Positions 44,550-52,556 of a DNA stretch of 64,000 bases are shown piece after piece (the stretch's first letter is position 1; the number at the start of each line of letters is the position of its first letter). Origin of the DNA: Parapedobacter flavus. GTDB taxonomy: Bacteria; Bacteroidota; Bacteroidia; Sphingobacteriales; Sphingobacteriaceae. The notes under the pieces were generated by a model that did no database searches, was not told where the DNA came from, and was given only the letters and a program-made list of their open reading frames with translations. Position numbers and translations under genes: made by a program. The stretch spans positions 161,198-225,197 of the forward strand of contig NZ_JAYKZZ010000010.1 of NCBI RefSeq assembly GCF_035818675.1. The letters are read 5' to 3'.

Positions 44550-45821
44550 TTATAACGACCAAGGGCCACGCATGGGTTGGTCAAGTAATCTGTTCGCTGC
44601 TTCGTCATCAATAAATTCGAGCTTCGCTGAGTCAAACTTCAGTGACCGTCCGAGACGTAGTGCCGTTAACCCCATATTCACGATGGTACAAGACCGAAAC
44701 CCATTCTCTTCGTTAAGTGCAAACTTCTGGCGTGTCTTCACCGCCTCCACAAAGTCGGTCATTTGCGGCTCCGGGTCTGGAAACGAGGCGAGTTTCCGTT
44801 CCATGTCCGGGATGTCCGACTTGAATCCTCTATACAACTTCCCTTTCGGTCCCTCGATATAAGGCATCCCCGCATCTTTACCTTCGCCATCGAGAACGAT
44901 CTGGCAACCGTCGGCATAGGTAAATGTAATCCTCCGCCAGGTGCCTACGGCATCGCTATGTTGTTGCGGCGCATCCACTTCAACGGTAATGGGACTCTCT
45001 CCGTCCTTATTCAGGAAGTACTGGACCGGGTCGATGTAATGTTGCCCCATGTCGCCTAACCCCCCGCCATCATAATCCCAGTAGCCACGGAATGTCGTAT
45101 GTACACGATGTTCGTTATACGGTTTATAAGGTGCCGGGCCCAACCACATATCGTAATCCAGTTCTTTCGGAACTTCCTGTACGGGCAGGTTCTCACGACC
45201 CACCCAAAAGAATTTCCAATCAAATCCGGTGTGCTTGCTAATCGTCACCTTCAACGGCCACCCCAACATATCCGAATCAACCAGTTTCTTGATCCGCTTT
45301 ACCGGCACGTTCATCCCATAAAAATTGGCATCAAAACGAAACCAGGTATTCAAACGGAAAATATTACCACGTTGCTTAATCGCTTCCATCACTTTCTTGC
45401 CTTCACCGATGGTGCGGGTCATCGGTTTTTCACACCAGATGTCCTTGCCCATACGTGCGGCCTCCGTTGCCATAAGCCCGTGCCAATGCGGTGGCGTTGC
45501 AATATGTACGATGTCTACTTCCGGAAGTTGAATCAACTCGCGGAAATCCGCTAGTTGATTCACACCATTATCGCCCAGCTGCTTCATGGCAAGGGCCAAA
45601 TGGCGGGTATCCACATCACAGATGGCCACGGTTTTGGTACCTGCATAGCCGAAATGCCCCCGGCCCATGCCACCTACTCCAATAACGCCTTTTGTGAGGT
45701 GATCACTTGGCGCTAAATAGCCCTGCCCACCTAAAACAAAACGGGGGACAATGCTGAATGCCGCTGCCCCCACTATTGATTTCTTAATAAAATCCCGACG
45801 GGACGTGTTTTCTTTCTTCAT
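44550..45821 (-). CDS. Gfo/Idh/MocA-family oxidoreductase with Tat signal
   Basis: A 423-residue oxidoreductase with twin-arginine signal (TSRRDFIKKSIVGAAAF), so the folded enzyme with its NAD(P) should be exported. The dinucleotide-binding loop GVGGMGRGH, the EKP motif in WCEKPMTRT and the C-terminal GxGDMGQHY-type segment (LGDMGQHYIDPVQYF) support the family. ATG 45821 fits the Tat signal; a start at 45839 would add six residues. It is co-transcribed with the DUF1080 protein and divergent from a ROK regulator. Together they suggest oxidation-based breakdown of a glycoside. Confidence 0.88.
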   Translation of the reverse strand: MKKENTSRRDFIKKSIVGAAAFSIVPRFVLGGQGYLAPSDHLTKGVIGVGGMGRGHFGYAGTKTVAICDVDTRHLALAMKQLGDNGVNQLADFRELIQLPEVDIVHIATPPHWHGLMATEAARMGKDIWCEKPMTRTIGEGKKVMEAIKQRGNIFRLNTWFRFDANFYGMNVPVKRIKKLVDSDMLGWPLKVTISKHTGFDWKFFWVGRENLPVQEVPKELDYDMWLGPAPYKPYNEHRVHTTFRGYWDYDGGGLGDMGQHYIDPVQYFLNKDGESPITVEVDAPQQHSDAVGTWRRITFTYADGCQIVLDGEGKDAGMPYIEGPKGKLYRGFKSDIPDMERKLASFPDPEPQMTDFVEAVKTRQKFALNEENGFRSCTIVNMGLTALRLGRSLKFDSAKLEFIDDEAANRLLDQPMRGPWSL

Positions 45822-45966
45822 GGTTATTCTGATTTCCAAATCGGTTCCGAAGTCACAAATTTATTATTTCCTTAATCAACACCAAAACTTTTTCAATTTT
45901 TTTCAAGAAGATTAGGGTTATTTGCAAATATGTAACAAAACTGTATCGGAATCCGGTATTATTGCG

Positions 45967-45974
45967 TATTTTTG
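45967..45974 (+). promoter_or_regulatory. -7 box of the ROK regulator gene
   Basis: TATTTTTG matches TAnnTTTG, 19 bp before the ATG at 45994. No good -33 element is seen at the expected distance. Confidence 0.4.
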
Positions 45975-45993
45975 GATACTAATTTAAAACGTA

Positions 45994-47250
45994 ATGTCCC
46001 CGCTGTTTTCATTGAATAATCTAGCACGAAAGTCGCGTATCGAACGAAAAAACCACGGTTTCAAGTTAAAACTTGTTAAGGCGCTGGTTGCAACAAACGG
46101 GATGACCAATGCCGGTATCTGCAAGCACCTCAACCTCAGTGCTCCAAAAACCCTCGAATTAATCAACAGCTTAGCCGAAGCAGGGATACTGGAACAAAAC
46201 GAGAAAGGGAGTTCCATCGGCGGCAGAAAGCCGATTCTGAATAAGCTGAAAAGCAATACCTTCTTTGTGTTATCCGTAGAGGTGGAATTATTCAAGGTTA
46301 AAATGACCATTGTCGACAACACGAACGTATTTATCCATACGGCCTCCTCGCCATTCCTGTTGACAAAAGATTGGTCCTCGGCCGACCAACTCAAAGATCG
46401 GATTGCCGACTTTATGGCCGCTTCGGGCGTGAACTGGACCTCCATATTGGCTATTGGCATCAGCATGCCCGGACTCATCAATAAAACCGATGGTCGTAAC
46501 CATACCTATATGGCCAACGATTGGCCAGCACAGCCCCTGCAGGATTATATGGCAACGGCTTTTGAGAAACCCGTCTTCATTATCAACGATGTGAAAAGTG
46601 CGGCTATTGCCGAATTGAAATTTGGCATGGCCGAAGGACGGAAAGATGTGTTGGTTGTTTTGATGGACTGGGGTATCGGTTTAGGGATCATCATGGATGG
46701 CCAATTACGGGATGGCGCAGCAGGGTTTTCCGGAGAAATGGGGCATATGCCTTTTGTTGACGATGGCATCTTATGCTATTGTGGAAAAAAAGGATGCCTG
46801 GAAACGGTGGCCTCTGGAATCGCATTGGCAAAAATGGCTAAAGAAGGAATCCAGTCGGGCGAAGATTCGCTCCTCAACGACCTTTCGCAACAGGAAATTG
46901 AAAACATCGAACCCCAGCGGGTAATCGACGCCGCGAATCGTGGCGACCAGTACGCCATCAATATCCTCTCTATTACGGGCGAAAAACTAGGAAAGGGCAT
47001 GGCTACGCTGGTGCAGCTCTTTAATCCCGAATTAATCATACTGGGCGGTAAAATTGCAGCTGCAAATGAATATATCACCATTCCCATCCAACAGGCTATC
47101 AATACCTATTGTATGACGCAGCTAAAGGATATTGTCACCGTAGAGCGCTCACGGCTGGGATCCGATGCCGGGGCCAAAGGCATTGCCCACATTACCTTCG
47201 AACGCTATTTCGATGATCTCATTGCGCGTATTGGTGTAAATAAGGGTTAA
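45994..47250 (+). CDS. ROK-family transcriptional regulator
   Basis: A 418-residue protein with an N-terminal winged helix-turn-helix (KLVKALVATNGMTNAGICKHLNLSAPKTLEL region, residues ~25-75; partial quotation) and a C-terminal ROK sugar-kinase-like domain. The zinc-binding motif reads GHMPF then CYCGKKGCLE near residues 250-270. Regulators of this type bind sugars and repress catabolic genes. It is divergently transcribed from the Gfo/Idh-DUF1080 unit 172 bp away, which is therefore the likely target. The next gene (PPTase) begins 3 bp after its stop. Confidence 0.9.
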   Translation: MSPLFSLNNLARKSRIERKNHGFKLKLVKALVATNGMTNAGICKHLNLSAPKTLELINSLAEAGILEQNEKGSSIGGRKPILNKLKSNTFFVLSVEVELFKVKMTIVDNTNVFIHTASSPFLLTKDWSSADQLKDRIADFMAASGVNWTSILAIGISMPGLINKTDGRNHTYMANDWPAQPLQDYMATAFEKPVFIINDVKSAAIAELKFGMAEGRKDVLVVLMDWGIGLGIIMDGQLRDGAAGFSGEMGHMPFVDDGILCYCGKKGCLETVASGIALAKMAKEGIQSGEDSLLNDLSQQEIENIEPQRVIDAANRGDQYAINILSITGEKLGKGMATLVQLFNPELIILGGKIAAANEYITIPIQQAINTYCMTQLKDIVTVERSRLGSDAGAKGIAHITFERYFDDLIARIGVNKG

Positions 47251-47253
47251 TCG

Positions 47254-48036
47254 ATGGGAAACACAACCATCATATCAACATGGCTCGATGAGCCGCAATG
47301 GACAGACGGCTGGCCGATTGCGCTGGGTTTCCATCCTGTTCCACGCCCGAGCCTTTGGCTGATTGACCCGGTACTCGCTGACACCGTGCTTACCAATCGG
47401 TACGATGATACGCTGAGTAATGATGAACGGGCCCGGGCAGAACGTTTCCATCAACCTGCCCACCAAACCCGCTACAAAACGGCCCATACGCTGCTTCGGG
47501 TCTTACTGGCCGATGCAACGTACACCAGAGCGGCTGACCTCCATTTCAATGGCGGACACCATAACAAGCCGAATTTGCGGAATGATCTTGACCGCTCGAT
47601 TACCTTTAATCTTTCTTATACCGAAAACAAATCGCTGATTGGAATCGCAGACGGGACCGCGATAGGTGTTGACATCGAATGGCTGCAACGACCTATCGTT
47701 ATTGACGATATGCTGCCTTCATGTTTTTCAGGTAATGAAATCCGTTACATTACCTCGAAGAAAGAAGGTATGCACAGTCGATTCTTTACCCTGTGGACCC
47801 GAAAAGAAGCCATACTGAAATTGACCGGCGAGGGTATTGGAGAGCACCTCCCCTTGTTCGAAGTCTTGGATGGCACCTGTGTAACAAAAAAGGAAATTAT
47901 CGGTGGTCATCCGCCGGACAGGATTTACCTTTACTCGTTCGCCATGGACGACGAATACGTGGCATGCTATGCCACGGCCGAACCATTGGAACGGTTATCT
48001 TGCTTTCGGCTAGACCGTTCCCAGATGGCACTTTGA
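47254..48036 (+). CDS. 4'-phosphopantetheinyl transferase, Sfp type
   Basis: A 260-residue Sfp-superfamily enzyme that transfers phosphopantetheine from CoA to the serine of carrier proteins. The magnesium-binding GVDIE is at residues 138-142 and WTRKEA at 181-186, followed by LKLTGEG. The usual NxSHS motif is NLSYT here. Sfp-type enzymes normally serve NRPS or PKS carriers, so the NRPS at 499-5778 is an obvious client although 41 kb away. It is probably co-transcribed with the ROK regulator. Its 3' end overlaps the convergent glycosyltransferase gene by 70 bp. Confidence 0.88.
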   Translation: MGNTTIISTWLDEPQWTDGWPIALGFHPVPRPSLWLIDPVLADTVLTNRYDDTLSNDERARAERFHQPAHQTRYKTAHTLLRVLLADATYTRAADLHFNGGHHNKPNLRNDLDRSITFNLSYTENKSLIGIADGTAIGVDIEWLQRPIVIDDMLPSCFSGNEIRYITSKKEGMHSRFFTLWTRKEAILKLTGEGIGEHLPLFEVLDGTCVTKKEIIGGHPPDRIYLYSFAMDDEYVACYATAEPLERLSCFRLDRSQMAL

Positions 48037-49175
48037 CCTGCACTGAAAAACCTGAGGATCCCCGCGATCACGGCATAATTCATCACGCAAAAATAATAGG
48101 GAATAAACAGCATCTTCACCCGCAACGCCCGTCGCTCAAGCAATAGGCCCAAAACAGCACATAAATAGAACGCCATTTGTCCATAAAACAATATGGTATA
48201 GATTTCCCCGGCTCCACGGGTATGCAAGAGGACATTAAGAATAAAAACTACCACGAGCAGTATCGGTGTCACCGTCCAGCGCAATACCCGGTGACTGATG
48301 TATTGGAAAGCCAGTACCGGATCGGAAAAAGGATTTGGCGCACGTTTTAAACGCAAAATCGATTGAATGCCACCGGCAGCGATGCGGATTTTCCGCTTCA
48401 GTTCTTCTTCCACGTTCTCCGAGGCCATCTCGGTTGCATAAGCCTTTGGCTCATAAACTACCCGGTACCCGCGCTCAGCAATCCGCATCGAGATCATAAA
48501 ATCGTCCAAAATGGTATCGGGCGAAACAGGTTCGTACAACGATCTGCGGATACTGAACAGTTCGCCGGCACTGCCCACTACCGTATGCAGGGTCGAGTCC
48601 CACTGCTTTAGCGCAGATTCGTACTTCCAGTAAAAACCCTCCCCAGCGGCGCTGGCATCTGCCTTCGCGTCGGCATGCACGCGTTTCTCACCGGCCACCG
48701 CACCGACTTCCGGGTCTTCGTAACGCTTGCAGATTTCCTGCACGGCGGTTTCATTCAATAAGGTATTCGCATCCGTAAAGATGACCACCTCCGTCGTAAC
48801 CTGCTCCATGGCACGGTGTACGGCGGCAATCTTACCGCCGCGTGCATCGGTATGCAGCAAATCAACCTGTGGAAACCGCCGAACAATGTCGGGGGTCGCA
48901 TCGGTAGACCCATCTGTCACAAAACAATAGTTTATTTTTCCATCCGGGTACTGTAAAGCTAGCGTATTGCGGACTTTCTCTTCGATAACGGATGCTTCAT
49001 TATACGCGGCAACGATGATGGTACACGACGGCCATTGCGCGTCACCACTCCCCATACCCGTTTCTTGCTTAGGCGCAATCAACCGCTTCAGTCGGGTGAG
49101 TGCGTACAATACCATGCCGTAGCCGATATAGGTATATCCAATAATGAATAAGCTAATCCAAAAAAAAAGTTCCAT
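47967..49175 (-). CDS. Membrane glycosyltransferase family 2
   Basis: A 402-residue GT2 of the polysaccharide synthase-like group. It has an N-terminal transmembrane helix (FFWISLFIIGYTYIGYGMVL), nucleotide-binding strand CTIIVAAYNEASVIEEKV, FTDANTLLNE metal site near residue 132, a DDFMISMRIAERGYRVVYEP acceptor region and three C-terminal transmembrane helices. Its role in the cell is not clear from its neighbours: it stands between a PPTase and a Nudix gene. The C-terminal 23 codons overlap the convergent PPTase gene. Confidence 0.87.
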   Translation of the reverse strand: MELFFWISLFIIGYTYIGYGMVLYALTRLKRLIAPKQETGMGSGDAQWPSCTIIVAAYNEASVIEEKVRNTLALQYPDGKINYCFVTDGSTDATPDIVRRFPQVDLLHTDARGGKIAAVHRAMEQVTTEVVIFTDANTLLNETAVQEICKRYEDPEVGAVAGEKRVHADAKADASAAGEGFYWKYESALKQWDSTLHTVVGSAGELFSIRRSLYEPVSPDTILDDFMISMRIAERGYRVVYEPKAYATEMASENVEEELKRKIRIAAGGIQSILRLKRAPNPFSDPVLAFQYISHRVLRWTVTPILLVVVFILNVLLHTRGAGEIYTILFYGQMAFYLCAVLGLLLERRALRVKMLFIPYYFCVMNYAVIAGILRFFSAGQSAIWERSSRKQDNRSNGSAVA

Positions 49176-49252
49176 TGCTCCGAGTTACGAATAATGGCAC
49201 GAAAGTATCAATTTATCCGATGCGGCGGGCCTATTTCGGACTAGTGTCCGAT

Positions 49253-49714
49253 TTAAAAATGCAAACCGTGGCTGTTTTCCGACATGAACGCACGCCAAGC
49301 GATGCGATCTATCTCAAAGGTCAGGTCCGATTCGTTCAATTTGTCGATGGGTATCCAACGAAAAACCTGGTCAATGGAGTTATCCGCTTCGAAATCGAAT
49401 GCTTTATCACTGAAACGGCATGTTATTGGTGTTTTATTTTTAACCAAGTAATATACCGCAAGGACTTGGCTGTCATTGAATGCCGATTTTATAAATACAT
49501 CGGTGGTATGGACATGCCGCAAAATCTCAATATCGACATCGCACTCCTCCTTAAACTCACGCGCAAGACCAGCAGAAAGCCCCTCCCCATATTCCAACCC
49601 GCCACCCGGGAATTTACTGAATTCCATGCCATACTCGCGCTCATCACTGAGCAAGACTTCACGGTTGTCGTTGACCAAGATACCGTATACACGTATGTTA
49701 AAATGACCGCTCAT
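49253..49714 (-). CDS. Nudix hydrolase
   Basis: A 153-residue Nudix protein that probably cleaves nucleoside diphosphate derivatives. The Nudix box is visible as GGGLEYGEGLSAG followed by LAREFKEECDVDI near residues 38-63, with the catalytic REFKEE intact and Cys in the usual Gly position. ATG 49714 gives a normal N-terminus (GHFNIRVYGILVNDN); the longer frame to 49807 would overlap the divergent desaturase gene. Substrate unknown. Confidence 0.87.
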   Translation of the reverse strand: MSGHFNIRVYGILVNDNREVLLSDEREYGMEFSKFPGGGLEYGEGLSAGLAREFKEECDVDIEILRHVHTTDVFIKSAFNDSQVLAVYYLVKNKTPITCRFSDKAFDFEADNSIDQVFRWIPIDKLNESDLTFEIDRIAWRAFMSENSHGLHF

Positions 49715-49773
49715 ATAGGGTCTCAAAACTACGGTTAAATTATGATTCCTAACATATTTTAAATTTAATCGAC

Positions 49774-49781
49774 TACCTTTG
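49774..49781 (+). promoter_or_regulatory. -7 box of the acyl-ACP desaturase gene
   Basis: TACCTTTG matches TAnnTTTG and ends 8 bp before ATG 49790, so the transcript would be nearly leaderless. No -33 element is evident. Confidence 0.4.
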
Positions 49782-49789
49782 CATAGACT

Positions 49790-50785
49790 ATGCAATTGAC
49801 ACAACAAATACCCGAGGGATCACGGAAAGAAGTGATGGCATACCTGGAGCCATTCATGCTTAATGACATGGCGGAGTACCTGAAGCCCGTAGAGCAAATG
49901 TGGCAACCTGCAGACTTTCTCCCCGATTCGTCAAGAGACACGTTTTTTGAAGAGGTAAGGGATTTACAAGAAAGTGCCCGGGAGCTGTCGTATGATTTGG
50001 TCGCCGTACTGATCGGCGATACCATCACGGAAGAGGCCCTACCTACTTATGAGTCGTGGCTTACTATGGTGGAAGATGTCAACAAAAACGAACAAGGCGG
50101 GTGGATGAAATGGGTACGTGCATGGACGGCCGAAGAAAACAGGCATGGCGATTTGCTCAACAAATACTTATACCTCTCCGGCCGCGTCAACATGCGCGAA
50201 ATGGAAATTTCCACCCAATACCTGCTGCAAGATGGCATTGAGATCGGAACGGGCAACGACCCTTACCGCAACTTCATCTATACGTCTTTCCAGGAGCTGG
50301 CTACCAACGTATCGCACCGGCGGGTAGCTGCGTTCTCAAAAAAGGAAGGCGACAAGCTATTGGCAAAAATGTGTGGTGTAATTGCGGCTGATGAAGCACG
50401 CCATGCTAAAGCATATATGTCTTTCATATCCAAAGCGATAGAAGTAGATCCCAGTGAAGTGATGCTGGCATTTGAAGACATGATGCGTAAGAAGATCGTG
50501 ATGCCCGCACTTTTGCTTAGGGAGTCGGGCGAACCGCAAGGGGAAGCGTTCAGCCACTTTTCAGATGCCGCCCAACGGCTGGGCGTTTACACGGCAATCG
50601 ATTATGTGGATATTCTTAAAGAGTTGCTTACCGAATGGCAGATCGAGTCCGTCAAGGAATTGAATGAGGCTGGTGAGCGCGCACGGGACTACCTCGTCCG
50701 CCTGCCCGACCGCCTGCTTCGCCTAGCCGACCGGATGAAGGTGCCAGACAAAAGCTACGCTTTTAAGTGGATACATGCACATTAA
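49790..50785 (+). CDS. Acyl-ACP desaturase (diiron)
   Basis: A 331-residue soluble ferritin-like diiron desaturase. The two iron-ligand motifs EENRHG (residues 115-120) and DEARH (201-205) are intact, spaced as in stearoyl-ACP desaturases. It should introduce a double bond into acyl chains bound to acyl carrier protein and so adjust membrane fluidity. It converges on the arginine deiminase gene with a 4-bp overlap. Bacteroidota commonly carry this enzyme as a single gene. Confidence 0.92.
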   Translation: MQLTQQIPEGSRKEVMAYLEPFMLNDMAEYLKPVEQMWQPADFLPDSSRDTFFEEVRDLQESARELSYDLVAVLIGDTITEEALPTYESWLTMVEDVNKNEQGGWMKWVRAWTAEENRHGDLLNKYLYLSGRVNMREMEISTQYLLQDGIEIGTGNDPYRNFIYTSFQELATNVSHRRVAAFSKKEGDKLLAKMCGVIAADEARHAKAYMSFISKAIEVDPSEVMLAFEDMMRKKIVMPALLLRESGEPQGEAFSHFSDAAQRLGVYTAIDYVDILKELLTEWQIESVKELNEAGERARDYLVRLPDRLLRLADRMKVPDKSYAFKWIHAH

Positions 50786-52224
50786 TCCCTTAGTAAGGGC
50801 ATACTCATGCAATGGAAGCCGCCCCGGGCCCGCGACAGTTCTGCCGATGGCATTAATACCAAGGTATCGGTCAGGTCAACCGCATTTACCTTGCCCGACT
50901 CCAAATCAGCGAGTAAATCGGACACATTTACCACATCGAAGCCGACTGCACGGAACGCTTCCGTGGTCTTATCGTTGCGATCGTACCCCAATACCACGCC
51001 CTCTTGGATAGCCAGCACGTTACAGCTGTCGGTCCACTGCTCGCGCGCGTCATACGGAAATTCGTTATTCCCCGACATGATAATCCGTACCTCTTCCGGG
51101 GCGCAACCCAGATCGCGCACGCTGATATCCGTTAACAGCGCTTCGAGCGATTGAAAATGCCGTGGCTTGGACAAATCCCCTTTTTCAAATTGCAGGATCT
51201 CCAAACCATCGGCACGGTGTGGCTGGATACGAAGGGCCCGATGTACGGCGTCCGACTGCGAACCCGCTATACGCTGGGTGGAAAAATCGCCCAGCATGAC
51301 CCATACATTCCGTTTCACCTGCGTAAAAACCGTATCAATATGCATGTAATCCCGTTTGTGCGGGATTTTAACAATAGTGGCCTTCTGCACCACATCTTTC
51401 TCAAACAAGCGCCGCACCGCCTGGGCGGCCGCTTCGCGGGTGGTACGCTCACTCACGCCGATCAGCACGTGGCTTGGGCTCACTACCATCACATCTCCCC
51501 CCTCCAGTGTCACCCGTTCCACATCAGCGTCATTGGGCAGCAGGAAGTGGTGCTGCGTGTCGGTGAGCTCTATCACCTTATCGTGGTGGGCTGCAAAAAA
51601 GGGATGGTGATAGAAAATATACTTGGCAATCAACGCCTCGCGTTTGCGGGCTTCTTTCATCGGCTTATTAAGTAGGATATGGTCATTGATCACAATGCCG
51701 ATATCCCGGGTAAAGATAAAGTTGGGGATGGGCGGAAAAATCATCTCGCGCTCATCAGGTGTGCCGCTGAAGAATACCCGCGCCAACACCGCCGGTGGGT
51801 ACCCCATCAGCTCGCGCTGCACATCATAGCTGCAAGCCTCGATCGCACAGACCGAGGCGACTAATTGGCTTTTTATCGACGTGTCAGCGAGGATATCCGC
51901 CAATAACACTTGTAACTCGATTACATGCTGTGAGTGGTAAAAGCTGGGGTGGTCGGGCTTGAAAAAGTTGCGTTGATGCCCGGGGGCATCGATTTCGGCC
52001 AATCGGCCTCTTATCTTTTCTTCATCGAGGAAATATAAGAGCAATTTGATGTAATAATCGTATTCATGCCGCCGGATGGTATCGAGGTGAACGATATCTT
52101 CGAATAGCCAGTCCTGTGCTTTGGAGGGAACAACTTTCCCCAATCCGCTATCTGGACTGTGTACCAGCACTTTTCGCAAGCGGCTAGTTTCTGACGTTAC
52201 ATAAATGGCATCTCGATTATGCAT
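50782..52224 (-). CDS. Arginine deiminase
   Basis: A 480-residue amidinotransferase-fold enzyme expected to convert arginine to citrulline and ammonia. Visible motifs are FTRDIG, LEGGDV, the catalytic His in YMHIDTVF and the C-terminal ARGGFHCMSMPL with catalytic Cys near residue 472. It is longer than the classic ~410-residue enzymes, with extra sequence between about residues 60 and 150. No carbamate kinase, ornithine carbamoyltransferase or antiporter gene is next to it, so it does not form the usual arc operon. ATG 52224 is the first plausible start; the upstream 332 bp hold a phased repeat array. Confidence 0.86.
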   Translation of the reverse strand: MHNRDAIYVTSETSRLRKVLVHSPDSGLGKVVPSKAQDWLFEDIVHLDTIRRHEYDYYIKLLLYFLDEEKIRGRLAEIDAPGHQRNFFKPDHPSFYHSQHVIELQVLLADILADTSIKSQLVASVCAIEACSYDVQRELMGYPPAVLARVFFSGTPDEREMIFPPIPNFIFTRDIGIVINDHILLNKPMKEARKREALIAKYIFYHHPFFAAHHDKVIELTDTQHHFLLPNDADVERVTLEGGDVMVVSPSHVLIGVSERTTREAAAQAVRRLFEKDVVQKATIVKIPHKRDYMHIDTVFTQVKRNVWVMLGDFSTQRIAGSQSDAVHRALRIQPHRADGLEILQFEKGDLSKPRHFQSLEALLTDISVRDLGCAPEEVRIIMSGNNEFPYDAREQWTDSCNVLAIQEGVVLGYDRNDKTTEAFRAVGFDVVNVSDLLADLESGKVNAVDLTDTLVLMPSAELSRARGGFHCMSMPLLRD

Positions 52225-52371
52225 ATTGACAGTTTTTTGGGAAAGAGGCAAGATAGAAAATTTGAATGCAAGATACAACCTGCCCAAACGGAAGCGCGCC
52301 GAACGATTAACATAGGCAACTGGAAGTATTGGAAATATTTTAAATAGAAAATAGGAATAAAATTTATCCTT

Positions 52372-52455
52372 ATACGATAAATATACTACAATTCATCGTA
52401 TCTCCATCGTATTTTTATCGTATTTTAATCGTATTTAATACAGTAAAAATACGAT
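52372..52455. repeat. 11-bp-phased ATCGTAT array with flanking inverted copies
   Basis: ATCGTAT occurs at 52395, 52406, 52417 and 52428, exactly 11 bp apart, with inverted copies ATACGAT at 52372 and 52449. It lies 148-231 bp upstream of the arginine deiminase start, in an AT-rich gap (52225-52556) that otherwise appears empty. Spacing of one helical turn would place bound proteins on one face of the DNA, which suggests a cooperative operator. Confidence 0.6.
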
Positions 52456-52556
52456 CAATAAACGTTATTAAATGGTTAAGCAATAAAATGCATATAGCTT
52501 CTTAATAGAAACTTCTCCATTTTTAATAGGAAAACATCTTCAAAAAAGGAAGAATA

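Noticed and set aside
52372..52455. The ATCGTAT array as a CRISPR or replication origin iteron set
   Set aside because: The repeats are only 7 bp with 4-bp gaps, with no spacers, cas genes, dnaA or rep gene nearby.
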